Below are positions 14,389 to 22,558 of a stretch of DNA of 24,980 bases, one piece after another (position 1 is the stretch's first letter; each line of letters starts with the position of its first letter). The notes below the pieces were generated by a model. The model did no database searches. It had not been told where the DNA came from and saw nothing but the letters and a program-made list of their open reading frames with translations. A program made the translations under genes and the position numbers. The DNA is from a virus, in IMG/VR virus record IMGVR_UViG_3300029787_000304, positions 1 to 24,980 of that record; one strand, written 5' to 3'.

Positions 14389-15503
14389 TATTTATCTCCT
14401 TTGAGTTGATTTAAAAATTGCTCTGAATCTATTTTAGCTGTTTTACCTAGCTTTTTGTCTGTATAAGTGTAAGGTCTTTCACTATCAACAAATTTAATTC
14501 CAGGACCATCTTCTAAACTTAAATCTGTAAAATCACCTATTGAACCTACATAAGCAGCATCTTCTCCGTCAGCTAAAACTTCCTCTTCATAGCTAAATTC
14601 TGTTTCACTTTTTTTATGTAAGTTGGGTATGGCTTTTATATCTTTCTTTTTAACTGCGTATACATCAACTTTTTGTCCTGCGCTAAAAATATTAGGCTTA
14701 TCAACAGGACTCATAGAAAAAGAAAGTGGTCCTCTGGCTAATCTGCCTTGTCGGAATAAATAAATAGTATCTCCTAAACCTTTATCATCTAAATACTCTT
14801 GCGCAGCATTTTTAAAATAATCTACAACATTACTATGGTCAGGGATTTTTTCTGGGTAAAAACCAGCATAGTCTAATAATTCTTCTCTAGTGTTGACTCC
14901 TATTTGCTCCATATATTCCTCAGCATCTGTTGTATTTTCAGGGTAGTAAGATTTAGTAAAGCTAGAATATTGGTCGGTATTTCTGTAGCCCATTAGTTCG
15001 CCTTTTTCATTTCTAAATGTATCAGTATAATAATCGTTATACAATAATTCATCATTATCATCTATAATACCTTTTATAGTATCCGCAGTACCACCCATAG
15101 GGCTACTACCATCAAACATTAAATCATTAGCAAAATTATCTAATACAGGATCTCCTGTTTCAATTGTTCCTGTTGATTTAGTTAGACCTTCAAGAGTTTT
15201 AGTTGGGCTAGTAGGTCTACCAGCTTGACCCATTTCAGTAGCTGTAGTTTTACCAGACTTACCAGGACTATAAGGAATATCTTTTAGTGCACCTAAGTTT
15301 ACTAAGTCTCCTAAGTTTACAAAAGGCAATGCACCCAACTCAGCTTCACTAGGCTCTCTACCATATATTTCTTTAAATAGGTCTGCGTTTCTGAGTGCTG
15401 CTCTTTCTAAATTTTGCTTAGTAGGTATTGTACCTGAAGGTGGATTAGTTTTTGGGGTTTGCTTAAATAGGTTAAGCAATGCTCCTGGAGTAAGTTTAAC
15501 CAT
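14388..15503 (-). CDS. Candidate ADP-ribosyltransferase-like phage protein (371 aa)
   Basis: The N-terminus GALLNLFKQTPKTNPPSGTI followed by PTKQNLE is shared with the next upstream 334-aa protein. Residues about 245-320 have the order of an R-S-E class ADP-ribosyltransferase: TIYLFRQGR (candidate R251), GPLSFSMSP (candidate S261 or S263), VDVYAVKKKDIKAI as a beta strand plus turn, and FSYEEEVLADG with an E-x-E at 306-308. Such enzymes move ADP-ribose from NAD+ to a target protein; T4 Alt is a packaged phage example. Residues 60-245 show no motif I know. It starts one base after the 334-aa stop, with a GGAAGGAG site. The enzymatic call is tentative, because the motif can be mimicked by chance and the domain is small. 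Confidence 0.5.
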   Translation of the reverse strand: MVKLTPGALLNLFKQTPKTNPPSGTIPTKQNLERAALRNADLFKEIYGREPSEAELGALPFVNLGDLVNLGALKDIPYSPGKSGKTTATEMGQAGRPTSPTKTLEGLTKSTGTIETGDPVLDNFANDLMFDGSSPMGGTADTIKGIIDDNDELLYNDYYTDTFRNEKGELMGYRNTDQYSSFTKSYYPENTTDAEEYMEQIGVNTREELLDYAGFYPEKIPDHSNVVDYFKNAAQEYLDDKGLGDTIYLFRQGRLARGPLSFSMSPVDKPNIFSAGQKVDVYAVKKKDIKAIPNLHKKSETEFSYEEEVLADGEDAAYVGSIGDFTDLSLEDGPGIKFVDSERPYTYTDKKLGKTAKIDSEQFLNQLKGDK

Positions 15504-16508
15504 CTATTCTCCTTCCAATAAAAGTTTTAGTCTTTTTTCTTCGTATTCTTTTGCATTCATTTTACCACTTTTATAAGAATTTTTTAATAAGTAAAACCCT
15601 ATATCCTCTTTAATTTCACCTGTATCTGACTTACTTAGATTCCTTAATATTCGTTTAGGATTATTATATTCACTGCCTACAGATAAATTTACAGCTTTTC
15701 TATAAATAAACTTTTTTTGATTATTAGGAAGTTCATCAAACCCTTTAGGCTTATCCATACCAGGAATTAAACTCCAATCATATATTTTTTTCCGTATGTT
15801 TATTGCTAATGGTTTAGAATTAGGGTTTTTAAAAAGTCTAGTTTCTAACTCAGCTTCAGCACCTGCTTCGTCTGATTTTCCTATAGCATTGGCTATATCC
15901 TCTGCAGAGTCTTCTGGATATTGTTTCATTAAATCTTCAGCGAATTTATTAGGAGGGTTGCCCTCTGCACCACGTCTAAAATATTCGTAAGCTTTTTTAA
16001 ATGATGGCAAATTTTCACCAGCAGGAAAATATTCAACAAACTCTTCAAATAATTCGTCTGTTGTTATAGAAGGGTCTTCTGCCATAGCTTTAAAATCAGG
16101 AAGTTCAGGATTAGAACCTTGATACTTTCCTTTTAAAGCTCGTTCAACTACCTCAGATTTTAATGTATCTAACACAATAGGTATTTTAAGTGGATCTTCA
16201 AAACTAACTATACTAGGTAATTTTTTAGCTACTGCTTTAGTTGTAGGCTTAACCATTTTAGATATTTGACCTAAAGTGCCTACATCCATAGCTGTATTCA
16301 TTATAGTACCTAAAGCACCTCTCATGAGCTCTCTTCGGTCTACATTGGTGGCTTTTTGAAGTTGGTTAGATATTTTTTCTAAATCGGCTTGAGGTAATTT
16401 TTCTAACTCAGCTTTAGTGGGTATGACTAAATCTGTACTTTTAGAAGTTGGGGTTTGTTTTACTAAACCTTTTAAAAGGTTTAAAACTCCTGTAACTTTA
16501 TCAGCCAT
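15504..16508 (-). CDS. Phage protein of unknown function, shared N-terminal tag
   Basis: A 334-aa protein. Residues 7-36 (LNLLKGLVKQTP, then LVIPTKAELE) resemble the N-terminus of the downstream 371-aa protein. Residues 56-80 contain NVDRRELMRGALGTIMNTAM, a double-Arg plus hydrophobic stretch that looks like an internal membrane-active or Tat-like segment but is not at the N-terminus. The remainder is hydrophilic and helical, with no enzyme motif. It overlaps the preceding gene by 8 nt. Position between portal and lysis genes, large size, and the shared tag suggest a virion-internal or ejected protein. That is inference. Confidence 0.55.
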   Translation of the reverse strand: MADKVTGVLNLLKGLVKQTPTSKSTDLVIPTKAELEKLPQADLEKISNQLQKATNVDRRELMRGALGTIMNTAMDVGTLGQISKMVKPTTKAVAKKLPSIVSFEDPLKIPIVLDTLKSEVVERALKGKYQGSNPELPDFKAMAEDPSITTDELFEEFVEYFPAGENLPSFKKAYEYFRRGAEGNPPNKFAEDLMKQYPEDSAEDIANAIGKSDEAGAEAELETRLFKNPNSKPLAINIRKKIYDWSLIPGMDKPKGFDELPNNQKKFIYRKAVNLSVGSEYNNPKRILRNLSKSDTGEIKEDIGFYLLKNSYKSGKMNAKEYEEKRLKLLLEGE

Positions 16509-17211
16509 CTACATCTTTTGGGTCAACCATAGTTTCACCCATAGGTTCTATAGGACCAGGAGCTCCTTCTATACCTGAAGTTTGCTCCATAAAATCATCA
16601 ATATTATCATAAACCTCATCACCAACAACAAACCTACCATCAGGACGATGATATCCTTTTTCTGACTTAGATTTTTCTATAGCTTTAAGATCTAAATTTG
16701 GTTTACCTAATTCACCACCATCTACTTTTTTAAGCATGTTATTTAATATTTTAACATTCTCTGGGTCGTACTCAAAACCTCCAAGTAGAAATCTATCATT
16801 TAACAACTTTAACATTTGCTCGTTAGATACTCCTAAATTATGAAGTTCTTTGCCTACTTGCAATATTTGTCCTGATTGTTCACCAATTTCATCCCAAGAC
16901 ATTTTACCTGTTAATAATTCATCCATGTCTAAATCATTAATGCCAAGTTTAAAATCTTCAGGATTATCTTTTAATAGTTTTTCAAAATCAGCTTCTGAAA
17001 AATCTTTAAATCTAGGATTATTATATTCTTGAGAACCTACTTTTCTAGCTTGTTCATTCTTTAAATTTTTAAAAGTTTTTAAATTACTAAGAGTTTCCCA
17101 TATATTATCAAAGTAAACAGCATCTTTACTAGGGATATCTATTTGTTTTACAGGCTTACCTTTACCACCCATATTAAAAAGTGCACCTAAATTTTTAGGT
17201 ATCTTGGGCAT
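16501..17211 (-). CDS. Phage protein of unknown function (236 aa)
   Basis: A hydrophilic protein starting MPKIPKNLGALFNMGGKGKP, then VKQIDIPSKDAVYF. The LGALFNMG...IPSK arrangement is a weaker echo of the N-terminal tag of the two proteins downstream. Later blocks are acidic and helical (EADFEKLLKDNPEDFKLGIN), with a GYHRPDGRFVVGDEVYDNID segment near 185-205. No membrane segment or catalytic motif is visible. It overlaps the preceding small gene by one base and the next gene by 8 nt. Confidence 0.55.
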   Translation of the reverse strand: MPKIPKNLGALFNMGGKGKPVKQIDIPSKDAVYFDNIWETLSNLKTFKNLKNEQARKVGSQEYNNPRFKDFSEADFEKLLKDNPEDFKLGINDLDMDELLTGKMSWDEIGEQSGQILQVGKELHNLGVSNEQMLKLLNDRFLLGGFEYDPENVKILNNMLKKVDGGELGKPNLDLKAIEKSKSEKGYHRPDGRFVVGDEVYDNIDDFMEQTSGIEGAPGPIEPMGETMVDPKDVDG

Positions 17212-17438
17212 TACATATCCTCCATCATTGATGAACCTTTGCCTATCTTAATTATTTTTACAGAACCACTCTTCATAGGCTCTTCGTCTTCCATGTGTTC
17301 TTCTTCTGGTAAACCTAACATTTGTTGCTGACAGAGGAGCATGAACTGTGTTACTTGTTCTTCGGTCATTGGTACTTCACTAGCTGAAAAGCCCATCTTA
17401 GCTTCAAACATTCCCATTACATCTACATTATTTGGCAT
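17211..17438 (-). CDS. Small acidic protein of unknown function
   Basis: A 75-aa Met- and Glu-rich protein, MPNNVDVMGMFEAKMGFSAS followed by VPMTEEQVTQFMLLCQQQML, with a basic-hydrophobic end (SGSVKIIKIGKGSS). One-base overlaps link it to both neighbours. It is probably a helical adaptor or portal-associated factor judging only by position behind the portal gene. I do not recognise a family. Confidence 0.5.
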   Translation of the reverse strand: MPNNVDVMGMFEAKMGFSASEVPMTEEQVTQFMLLCQQQMLGLPEEEHMEDEEPMKSGSVKIIKIGKGSSMMEDM

Positions 17439-17851
17439 TATTGTCCTACCTTTCTACCTAAGTTACTTAAAAAATCGTCTACATTATTTATCATACTACC
17501 CATAGGGCTGACTGCTTGTGGCATTGTTTTTTGCATAAACTGCATATCTTGGTCGGTTACTGTTCCTGGTAGTGAGCCCATATTATCTTGAGGTGTGCTA
17601 GGTATTTCATTAAACATTGATGCGTCAACACCTTCAGGAATCTTTATTGGTCCTGTTGTGTAGTCTGCGGATGGTCCTGGGTCAGCCATCTTGTTCATAA
17701 ATTCTAATTCTTTGTCGCTAACTGCTCCTGTCATGTTCTTTTTCATATCAGCAAACACTTGATTAACGTCTTCACCTTTGGCTTGAGCATCTGTGAATTT
17801 GCTAAATGCTGCCATGTAGCGATCCATAAAATTTTTTTCGTCTTGTTCCAT
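17438..17851 (-). CDS. Small protein of unknown function after the portal gene
   Basis: A 137-aa protein that starts directly after the portal stop, with GGAGAC 8 nt upstream. It begins MEQDEKNFMDRYMAAFSKFT. Two similar segments occur, VSDKELEFMNKMADPGPS and VTDQDMQFMQKTMPQAVS, giving an internal repeat of the form V-[ST]-D-[KQ]-[ED]-[LM]-[EQ]-F-M-x-K. No membrane or catalytic motif is seen. The location suggests a head or portal-vertex component. Confidence 0.52.
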   Translation of the reverse strand: MEQDEKNFMDRYMAAFSKFTDAQAKGEDVNQVFADMKKNMTGAVSDKELEFMNKMADPGPSADYTTGPIKIPEGVDASMFNEIPSTPQDNMGSLPGTVTDQDMQFMQKTMPQAVSPMGSMINNVDDFLSNLGRKVGQ

Positions 17852-20266
17852 TTAAGTCTCCTTATTAGCTTTTATAATTTCTTTTTCTCTGGCTATTTGT
17901 ATTTCAGCTTGAAGTTTAGCCATTTTACCTTCAAGTTCAGCTTTTAACTTTTGCATAGATTTTTGAATATCGACTTGTGCTTTAGCTTGGTCAATCTGGA
18001 TATCTGATTTTGCCTTTGCTTGGTCAGCTTGGATTTCGGCTTGAGTCCTTGCCTTAACTGCTTCGGCTTCAATTTTAGCGAGTTGTTGTGCATAATTCAT
18101 TGGGTCTCCTCCACCTAGTTTATCTACTCCTGGGATTGGCTTCATCTTTGGAGCTTGTTGTATGACTTGTGCTGCTCTTTCAGCAATCATATTGTCCATC
18201 TGTGGCGACACATCTTCAAACTTAAATTTAGGATCTCTGATATCTGGTAGTGGTGGTAATTCTACACCCATAGCTTTTTGCATCCTGACTCTATAAAGTA
18301 GAGCCATGTGTTCCGCAATATGGGCAATCAATACAGGACCAATAGTCTTTTGTGCTAACTTATTACCAGCTAAGGATGGGTCTGATAAAAACTGCATATG
18401 TACGGCAATGTGTGCTTCATGGTCTTGGTCAATAAAGGCTTTTATAGGTTTACCTAACATGACGGCAATATTCTCGTCTACTGGGTCAAGCTTTGGAGCT
18501 TCCTCAGGCTTTTTTAATATCTCGTCAATATTGGGTACTCGTATAGCTTCATACATTCTTTTATAAGCTTCATATACATCGTGGAGTTGTGGTGCTGATT
18601 GAGCGAGTTGTAGTATGGCTTGGGCTTGTGCGATACGTTGAGTAGAACTAAAAATACTAGGATCGCTAACTGGGATAATATCTATTCTATCATCAAAGTC
18701 CGCAGCATTAATCATCTTGCTCGCACCACTCGCAGCAAACTTAAATACCTCAGGCAACGTCTCAGCATTCAACTTAGCTATCATTTTAAACTCTTGACCT
18801 TGTGCGTAGTGTAATCTTTTATGAATAGCTGAGAAGATTTTAGAACCTTGTTCCAACATTGCTATAGTTGTGCCCACAGGTGCATTAGGATTAGCATCAC
18901 CCACATTTAAATCTGCTACTGCTGCATATCTTCTACCAGCATCAACAATAAAACCTAATAAATTAAATAATGTACCACTAGGCTCTTTAAAAGGTAAAGG
19001 CAATATAGCCTTATTCACATCATCAACCGCAGCATCTAAATCAACAAACTCTCCAGGATTGATTTGCATCTCTCCTCCTGGAACTCTACCTTTTAATTTA
19101 AAGCCACCTTGCATATTTGAAAATGCTGCAGAGTCTAGTAATGCTCTTAGTGAACCAGTAGCAGCACGACCCAGCCCACCAATTAAGTGGTAAAGTCCAA
19201 AGCCATAAAATCCTAATCCTGGTAAGAACTTATATTCTACAAACCAGTTACGTTTCTTTTTATCTTCGTCTTGTTCGTCCCAGTTACGTCTTACAGAGAC
19301 GATACGTTGCGAACCTGAATCTATAGTTATTACATAAGGTAGTGCTACAAAGTTTTCGTCCTCAATATTGGCTCCATCAATACCATCTAATATTCTATAA
19401 GTGTGCATCTCTAGTAAGGTCATCTGTTGGTCAACACTTTCAGAACCCTCTGGGGCAACACCTTCAACCTCGTATATAGTTTCATCATAACTATCCCCAC
19501 CATCGCCTGAATAACTATCTACAGGTAGATAATACCCAGCTTGTACAAATCTATTATATTCATTACGAGGTAATTGAATAACATGCGTATATCTAGGAGA
19601 AGTTAAAAGGTCAGTACTCTCTGCAGCAACCACGAAGTCTTCAGCTTTAACAAAGCGACTCGTAACTCTGCCCATGCTAGGGTCGTACCATACTTTTTTA
19701 AAAGTTTGACCGATGAGTGGTAAGTGAAATAACATCTGGTCTATATCTGGGAAGTATTCAGGCATCTCTTGTAAGAGTTGATAATTCATATAATCTTTAA
19801 CTCTGTTGGCTTGTTCTTTGACTGCTTCGTCTGATTCACCTACTGTTACAGTCTTTACTGGACCAGCAGCAGGGAACAACTCGGCTATAGCCCTAGATTG
19901 AAATTGTGTTGCAGCTTCAGCTATCATAGGATGTACAACTTGGCTTAATCCTCTTGCTGCTCTTTCTGAGTCGTCTTCTTGGAGACCTCCGTCTGGGTCA
20001 AGGGTTTTTAAACCTTCTTTGTATCGCTCTTCCCAGTTGGATCTTGCTTCTCGGTCTGTGTGGTAGTAGTCTAGCAACTCTGAGGAGTGTACTAATAATT
20101 CTCTTTCGTCGATTTGTTCTGCTAGGTTACTGTAAAAATCTGTTTTTGTTTCTGTGGTTTCTTCTGCTTCACCTATAAGAACATTACCATCATCCGTCTC
20201 TTCTACTTCAAGGTCATCAGGAGGAGCACCTTCGGTAAAGGGTATTACATTTTTATCTTCAGCCAT
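17852..20266 (-). CDS. Portal protein, P22-size, with C-terminal coiled coil
   Basis: An 804-aa protein placed directly after the large terminase, with an 8-nt overlap. The portal forms a dodecameric ring at the capsid vertex through which DNA is packaged and ejected. Signature-like stretches are TDREARSNWEERYKEGLKTL (near residue 50), QVVHPMIAEAATQFQSRAIA, FLPGLGFYGFGLYHLIGGLG and VGTTIAMLEQGSKIFSAIHK (about 485-505). I associate these with long portals of podoviruses. Residues from about 723 to the end form a long coiled coil built of near-repeats such as AEIQADQAKAKSDIQIDQAK, consistent with a barrel or helical tunnel domain as in P22. No truncation is seen. Confidence 0.85.
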   Translation of the reverse strand: MAEDKNVIPFTEGAPPDDLEVEETDDGNVLIGEAEETTETKTDFYSNLAEQIDERELLVHSSELLDYYHTDREARSNWEERYKEGLKTLDPDGGLQEDDSERAARGLSQVVHPMIAEAATQFQSRAIAELFPAAGPVKTVTVGESDEAVKEQANRVKDYMNYQLLQEMPEYFPDIDQMLFHLPLIGQTFKKVWYDPSMGRVTSRFVKAEDFVVAAESTDLLTSPRYTHVIQLPRNEYNRFVQAGYYLPVDSYSGDGGDSYDETIYEVEGVAPEGSESVDQQMTLLEMHTYRILDGIDGANIEDENFVALPYVITIDSGSQRIVSVRRNWDEQDEDKKKRNWFVEYKFLPGLGFYGFGLYHLIGGLGRAATGSLRALLDSAAFSNMQGGFKLKGRVPGGEMQINPGEFVDLDAAVDDVNKAILPLPFKEPSGTLFNLLGFIVDAGRRYAAVADLNVGDANPNAPVGTTIAMLEQGSKIFSAIHKRLHYAQGQEFKMIAKLNAETLPEVFKFAASGASKMINAADFDDRIDIIPVSDPSIFSSTQRIAQAQAILQLAQSAPQLHDVYEAYKRMYEAIRVPNIDEILKKPEEAPKLDPVDENIAVMLGKPIKAFIDQDHEAHIAVHMQFLSDPSLAGNKLAQKTIGPVLIAHIAEHMALLYRVRMQKAMGVELPPLPDIRDPKFKFEDVSPQMDNMIAERAAQVIQQAPKMKPIPGVDKLGGGDPMNYAQQLAKIEAEAVKARTQAEIQADQAKAKSDIQIDQAKAQVDIQKSMQKLKAELEGKMAKLQAEIQIAREKEIIKANKET

Positions 20267-21764
20267 ATAGTGGTTTCCTATCTATAGTTTCTTGTTCTTC
20301 ATCTTCCCAATCTTCTGAGTGGGTCAAGAACCAAGACTTACGTAGCCTTAGCCATGCTTGTGTGCATGTATCTACTATATCGTCATTCTCTCCTGTTGGA
20401 AAGGAAGAACATATTTCAATCAGATCTTTTGCCCACTTCTTTTTTGCTGGGTACCATATTCTACCATCTTCTAAAAGTGCGGATGCTGCATGGGCACGTG
20501 CTTCTTTGTCTCGGTCTGGCATATAGGGTAACACAGGTACACCACTCATGCGGAGGTCTTGTATTAGGGATTGACCACTAGCCTTCTTTTCAATCAACAC
20601 AACATCAGGCTCATACACGTCATATGCATCTTGTGCTTCTCTGCGGAGGTCAGGATAGCTAACTCTATCATACCAACAATCAATAGCTATAGCATTCCAG
20701 CAACCTTCATATTTAAAAACACCCCAAGTAGTTCTGGCAGAATAACTTGACTTCTCTTTTGTTGAGTAGGCAGTGTCCCATGATTGTATTACATACTCTA
20801 CAGGAGGTAGGTGGTCAGGCTCTTCCCACTCTCGCCACCATCGTTGTTTTAATATTGAGCCACCTTTGGGTGATGGTCTTTGTTGTAATTGACCAGAAGC
20901 AGCATACATGCCTAATGATTGCTCAAGCTTGTCTAGTGTGGACTCGTCTATCCTGTTTGGCCAAAGTAGTTCTCCTTCTTCAGTGCGTGGGTCTTTGAAG
21001 CCTATGGTAGAGGTGGATGGGTATGGGTGCTTAGATTCATGTCTGGCTGGTAGGCATAAGTGGTCCCAGTCATAGTCGTTGCTAAGTATATGACCAGTTA
21101 GGTCATTGTCGTGTACTCGTTGCATGATGATAATGAATGCACCTGTCTTTGGGTCATTGAGTCTGGTTTGCATGGCTTGGTCCCACCAATCAAGAACACC
21201 TTCACGTACTGTTGTAGATTCTGCTTCTCTGACATTGTGTGGGTCATCTATAACTATGATGTCACCACCTTCACCAGTCAATGCTCCATCAACTGACGTA
21301 GCTATGCGCATCCCAGTTTTATTATTCTCAAACCTTTGCTTTTGGTTTTGGTCAGTAGTTAAGTCAAACATATCTCCAAAATGCTCTTGATACCATTTAC
21401 TATCTATTAATCTTCTACATTTTACAGAATCTCTTATTGACAAAGAGTTGGCATAACTAGCAAACAGGAATCTCTTGTTAGGGTATTTAGTCCAGCACCA
21501 TGCTGGTAGTGCCACTGATGCTGTAATTGACTTCATGTGTCTTGGTGGTATGTTAATTATTAATCGCCTAATGTCACCTTCAACTACTGCTTGTAAGTGT
21601 TCACATATAGCATCAATGTGCCAATTATCGTGGAAGTCTCTTCCAGGTTCAACTGTTGTCCAGCTGTTTTTGATAAACTCCTTCAGACTCCTCCTGCTCT
21701 TCTCTGCCTTCACTTGATTCAATGACAGAGTGCTCAAGAGCTCGTTCAATGGTATTGAGGTCAT
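20259..21764 (-). CDS. terL: Terminase large subunit (ATPase and nuclease)
   Basis: A 501-aa motor protein that pumps DNA into the prohead and cuts the concatemer. The ATPase has a deviant Walker A, IINIPPRHMKS (69-79), and a Walker B with its adjacent catalytic acid, DIIVIDDPHN (168-177). The nuclease domain is RNase H-like: SWDTAYST (D330), VVLIEKKASG (E392) and GENDDIVDTCTQAWL (D461, D462, D465). Length and motif order match Terminase_6-type TerL proteins. The first in-frame ATG is at 21764; it lies inside the small-terminase gene, giving a 116-nt overlap. No internal ATG occurs before the ATPase core. Confidence 0.95.
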   Translation of the reverse strand: MTSIPLNELLSTLSLNQVKAEKSRRSLKEFIKNSWTTVEPGRDFHDNWHIDAICEHLQAVVEGDIRRLIINIPPRHMKSITASVALPAWCWTKYPNKRFLFASYANSLSIRDSVKCRRLIDSKWYQEHFGDMFDLTTDQNQKQRFENNKTGMRIATSVDGALTGEGGDIIVIDDPHNVREAESTTVREGVLDWWDQAMQTRLNDPKTGAFIIIMQRVHDNDLTGHILSNDYDWDHLCLPARHESKHPYPSTSTIGFKDPRTEEGELLWPNRIDESTLDKLEQSLGMYAASGQLQQRPSPKGGSILKQRWWREWEEPDHLPPVEYVIQSWDTAYSTKEKSSYSARTTWGVFKYEGCWNAIAIDCWYDRVSYPDLRREAQDAYDVYEPDVVLIEKKASGQSLIQDLRMSGVPVLPYMPDRDKEARAHAASALLEDGRIWYPAKKKWAKDLIEICSSFPTGENDDIVDTCTQAWLRLRKSWFLTHSEDWEDEEQETIDRKPLYG

Positions 21765-22215
21765 CGCTTGATATCCTTGTTATGTCAATTACTTTCTTTT
21801 GCTCAACTGTTGAATTAATTTCTACAGCTTTTAAATCAGGAACACATTTACCTAACAGAGTTTTTGCTGCCATGACTCTTAATTCTGGGTCTGCTGATAC
21901 TTTGCCTACATGTTCTACTTTACCTTCATCATCTTGCTTGTATACTGGGAATATTTCTTTGCCTGTCATCACTGCACCAAGAAAGCCTGCAGGATCTGCT
22001 TGTCCCATAATCCAGTTTATTAATGCTTGATGGTTCCACTTATATCTCTTTTTCCTAAAAACCTTTTCTGTGCCTAATGGCTCAACAGATTTAAAAGAAC
22101 CATTGAATTTATTACGTGGTCCATTTTTAATTGGTCTTTGCACTTGCACCTTTGGTTCTGGTGGCTTTGGTGGTCTTCCTCTTTTTCTTTTATTTTCTGT
22201 ATTTTCTTCCGACAC
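21649..22215 (-). CDS. Terminase small subunit-like protein with AT-hook
   Basis: The best start is GTG at 22215 (VSEENTENKRKRGRPPKPPE), giving 188 aa, with GAGG six nt upstream. An earlier TTG at 22239 lacks such a site. Residues about 9-17 contain KRKRGRPPK, an AT-hook-type minor-groove binding sequence. The middle (YKWNHQALINWIMGQADPAG, DPELRVMAAKTLLGKCVP) resembles phage small terminase or TerS-like proteins, which recognise the packaging site and regulate TerL. The position immediately upstream of TerL supports this. The acidic C-terminus (SSEGREEQEESEG) is encoded by DNA that also encodes the TerL N-terminus in another frame. Confidence 0.68.
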   Translation of the reverse strand: MSEENTENKRKRGRPPKPPEPKVQVQRPIKNGPRNKFNGSFKSVEPLGTEKVFRKKRYKWNHQALINWIMGQADPAGFLGAVMTGKEIFPVYKQDDEGKVEHVGKVSADPELRVMAAKTLLGKCVPDLKAVEINSTVEQKKVIDITRISSDDLNTIERALEHSVIESSEGREEQEESEGVYQKQLDNS

Positions 22216-22362
22216 TTTATCCTCGCATAAATGTTGCAATTACTAATTAAAATAAAAAATAACTTATGAAAATCAACACTTTTAATTTATATGTGCAAAT
22301 TTATTTGATTAATAACTTATTTAACACTTTATTTTTATTTATTGAAATAAGATAATTATTTC

Positions 22363-22470
22363 TTGAGCCAGAAAAAATATTAACAAAAACAATTGTAAAT
22401 ATAAATTTGTGGATAAATTACTATATATAATTTGTTGTGTTAATTTTTATTTTTTTAAATTCTGGCTCAA
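22363..22470. repeat. Long-spaced 11-bp inverted repeat
   Basis: TTGAGCCAGAA (22363-22373) and TTCTGGCTCAA (22460-22470) are perfect inverted copies, about 86 nt apart, in otherwise AT-rich DNA. The arms are the most GC-rich part of the spacer. They may be two operator half-sites for one protein, or ends of an RNA stem. Neither arm is next to a T-run. Confidence 0.6.
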
Positions 22471-22481
22471 AGTTTTTAAAA

Positions 22482-22530
22482 AAGGCTACTTCTTAGATTT
22501 TGAGACGTAAAATTGGAGTGAAGTAGCCTT
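22482..22530 (-). terminator. Terminator-like hairpin after the 213-aa gene
   Basis: AAGGCTACTTC (22482-22492) and GAAGTAGCCTT (22520-22530) form a perfect 11-bp stem around a 27-nt loop. Read on the minus strand, the stem is followed directly by a T-run (CCTTTTTT), as expected for a Rho-independent terminator of the gene at 22559-23200. The large loop is unusual; it may fold internally. Confidence 0.6.
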
Positions 22531-22558
22531 AGAGAATAATTATTATGAATAACAATCC

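Larger units (their letters stand above)
22216..22558. other. 343-nt AT-rich non-coding spacer before the terminase genes
   Basis: No plausible gene is seen on either strand. The stretch is very AT-rich. It holds a terminator-like hairpin close to the 213-aa gene, an 11-bp inverted repeat with arms about 86 nt apart, and presumably the late promoter. I found no strong late promoter; TTGATT near 22274 with a poor -10 is the best weak candidate on the minus strand. A packaging site next to the terminase genes is possible but not shown. Confidence 0.6.

Noticed and set aside
15504-16508. Twin-arginine-like segment NVDRRELMRGALG as a Tat signal
   Set aside because: It is internal (residue 56 on), not N-terminal, and the following stretch is only weakly hydrophobic with no cleavage site.
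19954-20178. Plus-strand leucine-rich open frame that looks like a membrane protein
   Set aside because: It is the antisense shadow of the Glu/Asp-rich N-terminus of the portal protein.
22216-22558. tRNA or other structured RNA gene in the spacer
   Set aside because: The region is too AT-rich; no cloverleaf or anticodon-arm pattern was seen beyond the simple hairpins reported.
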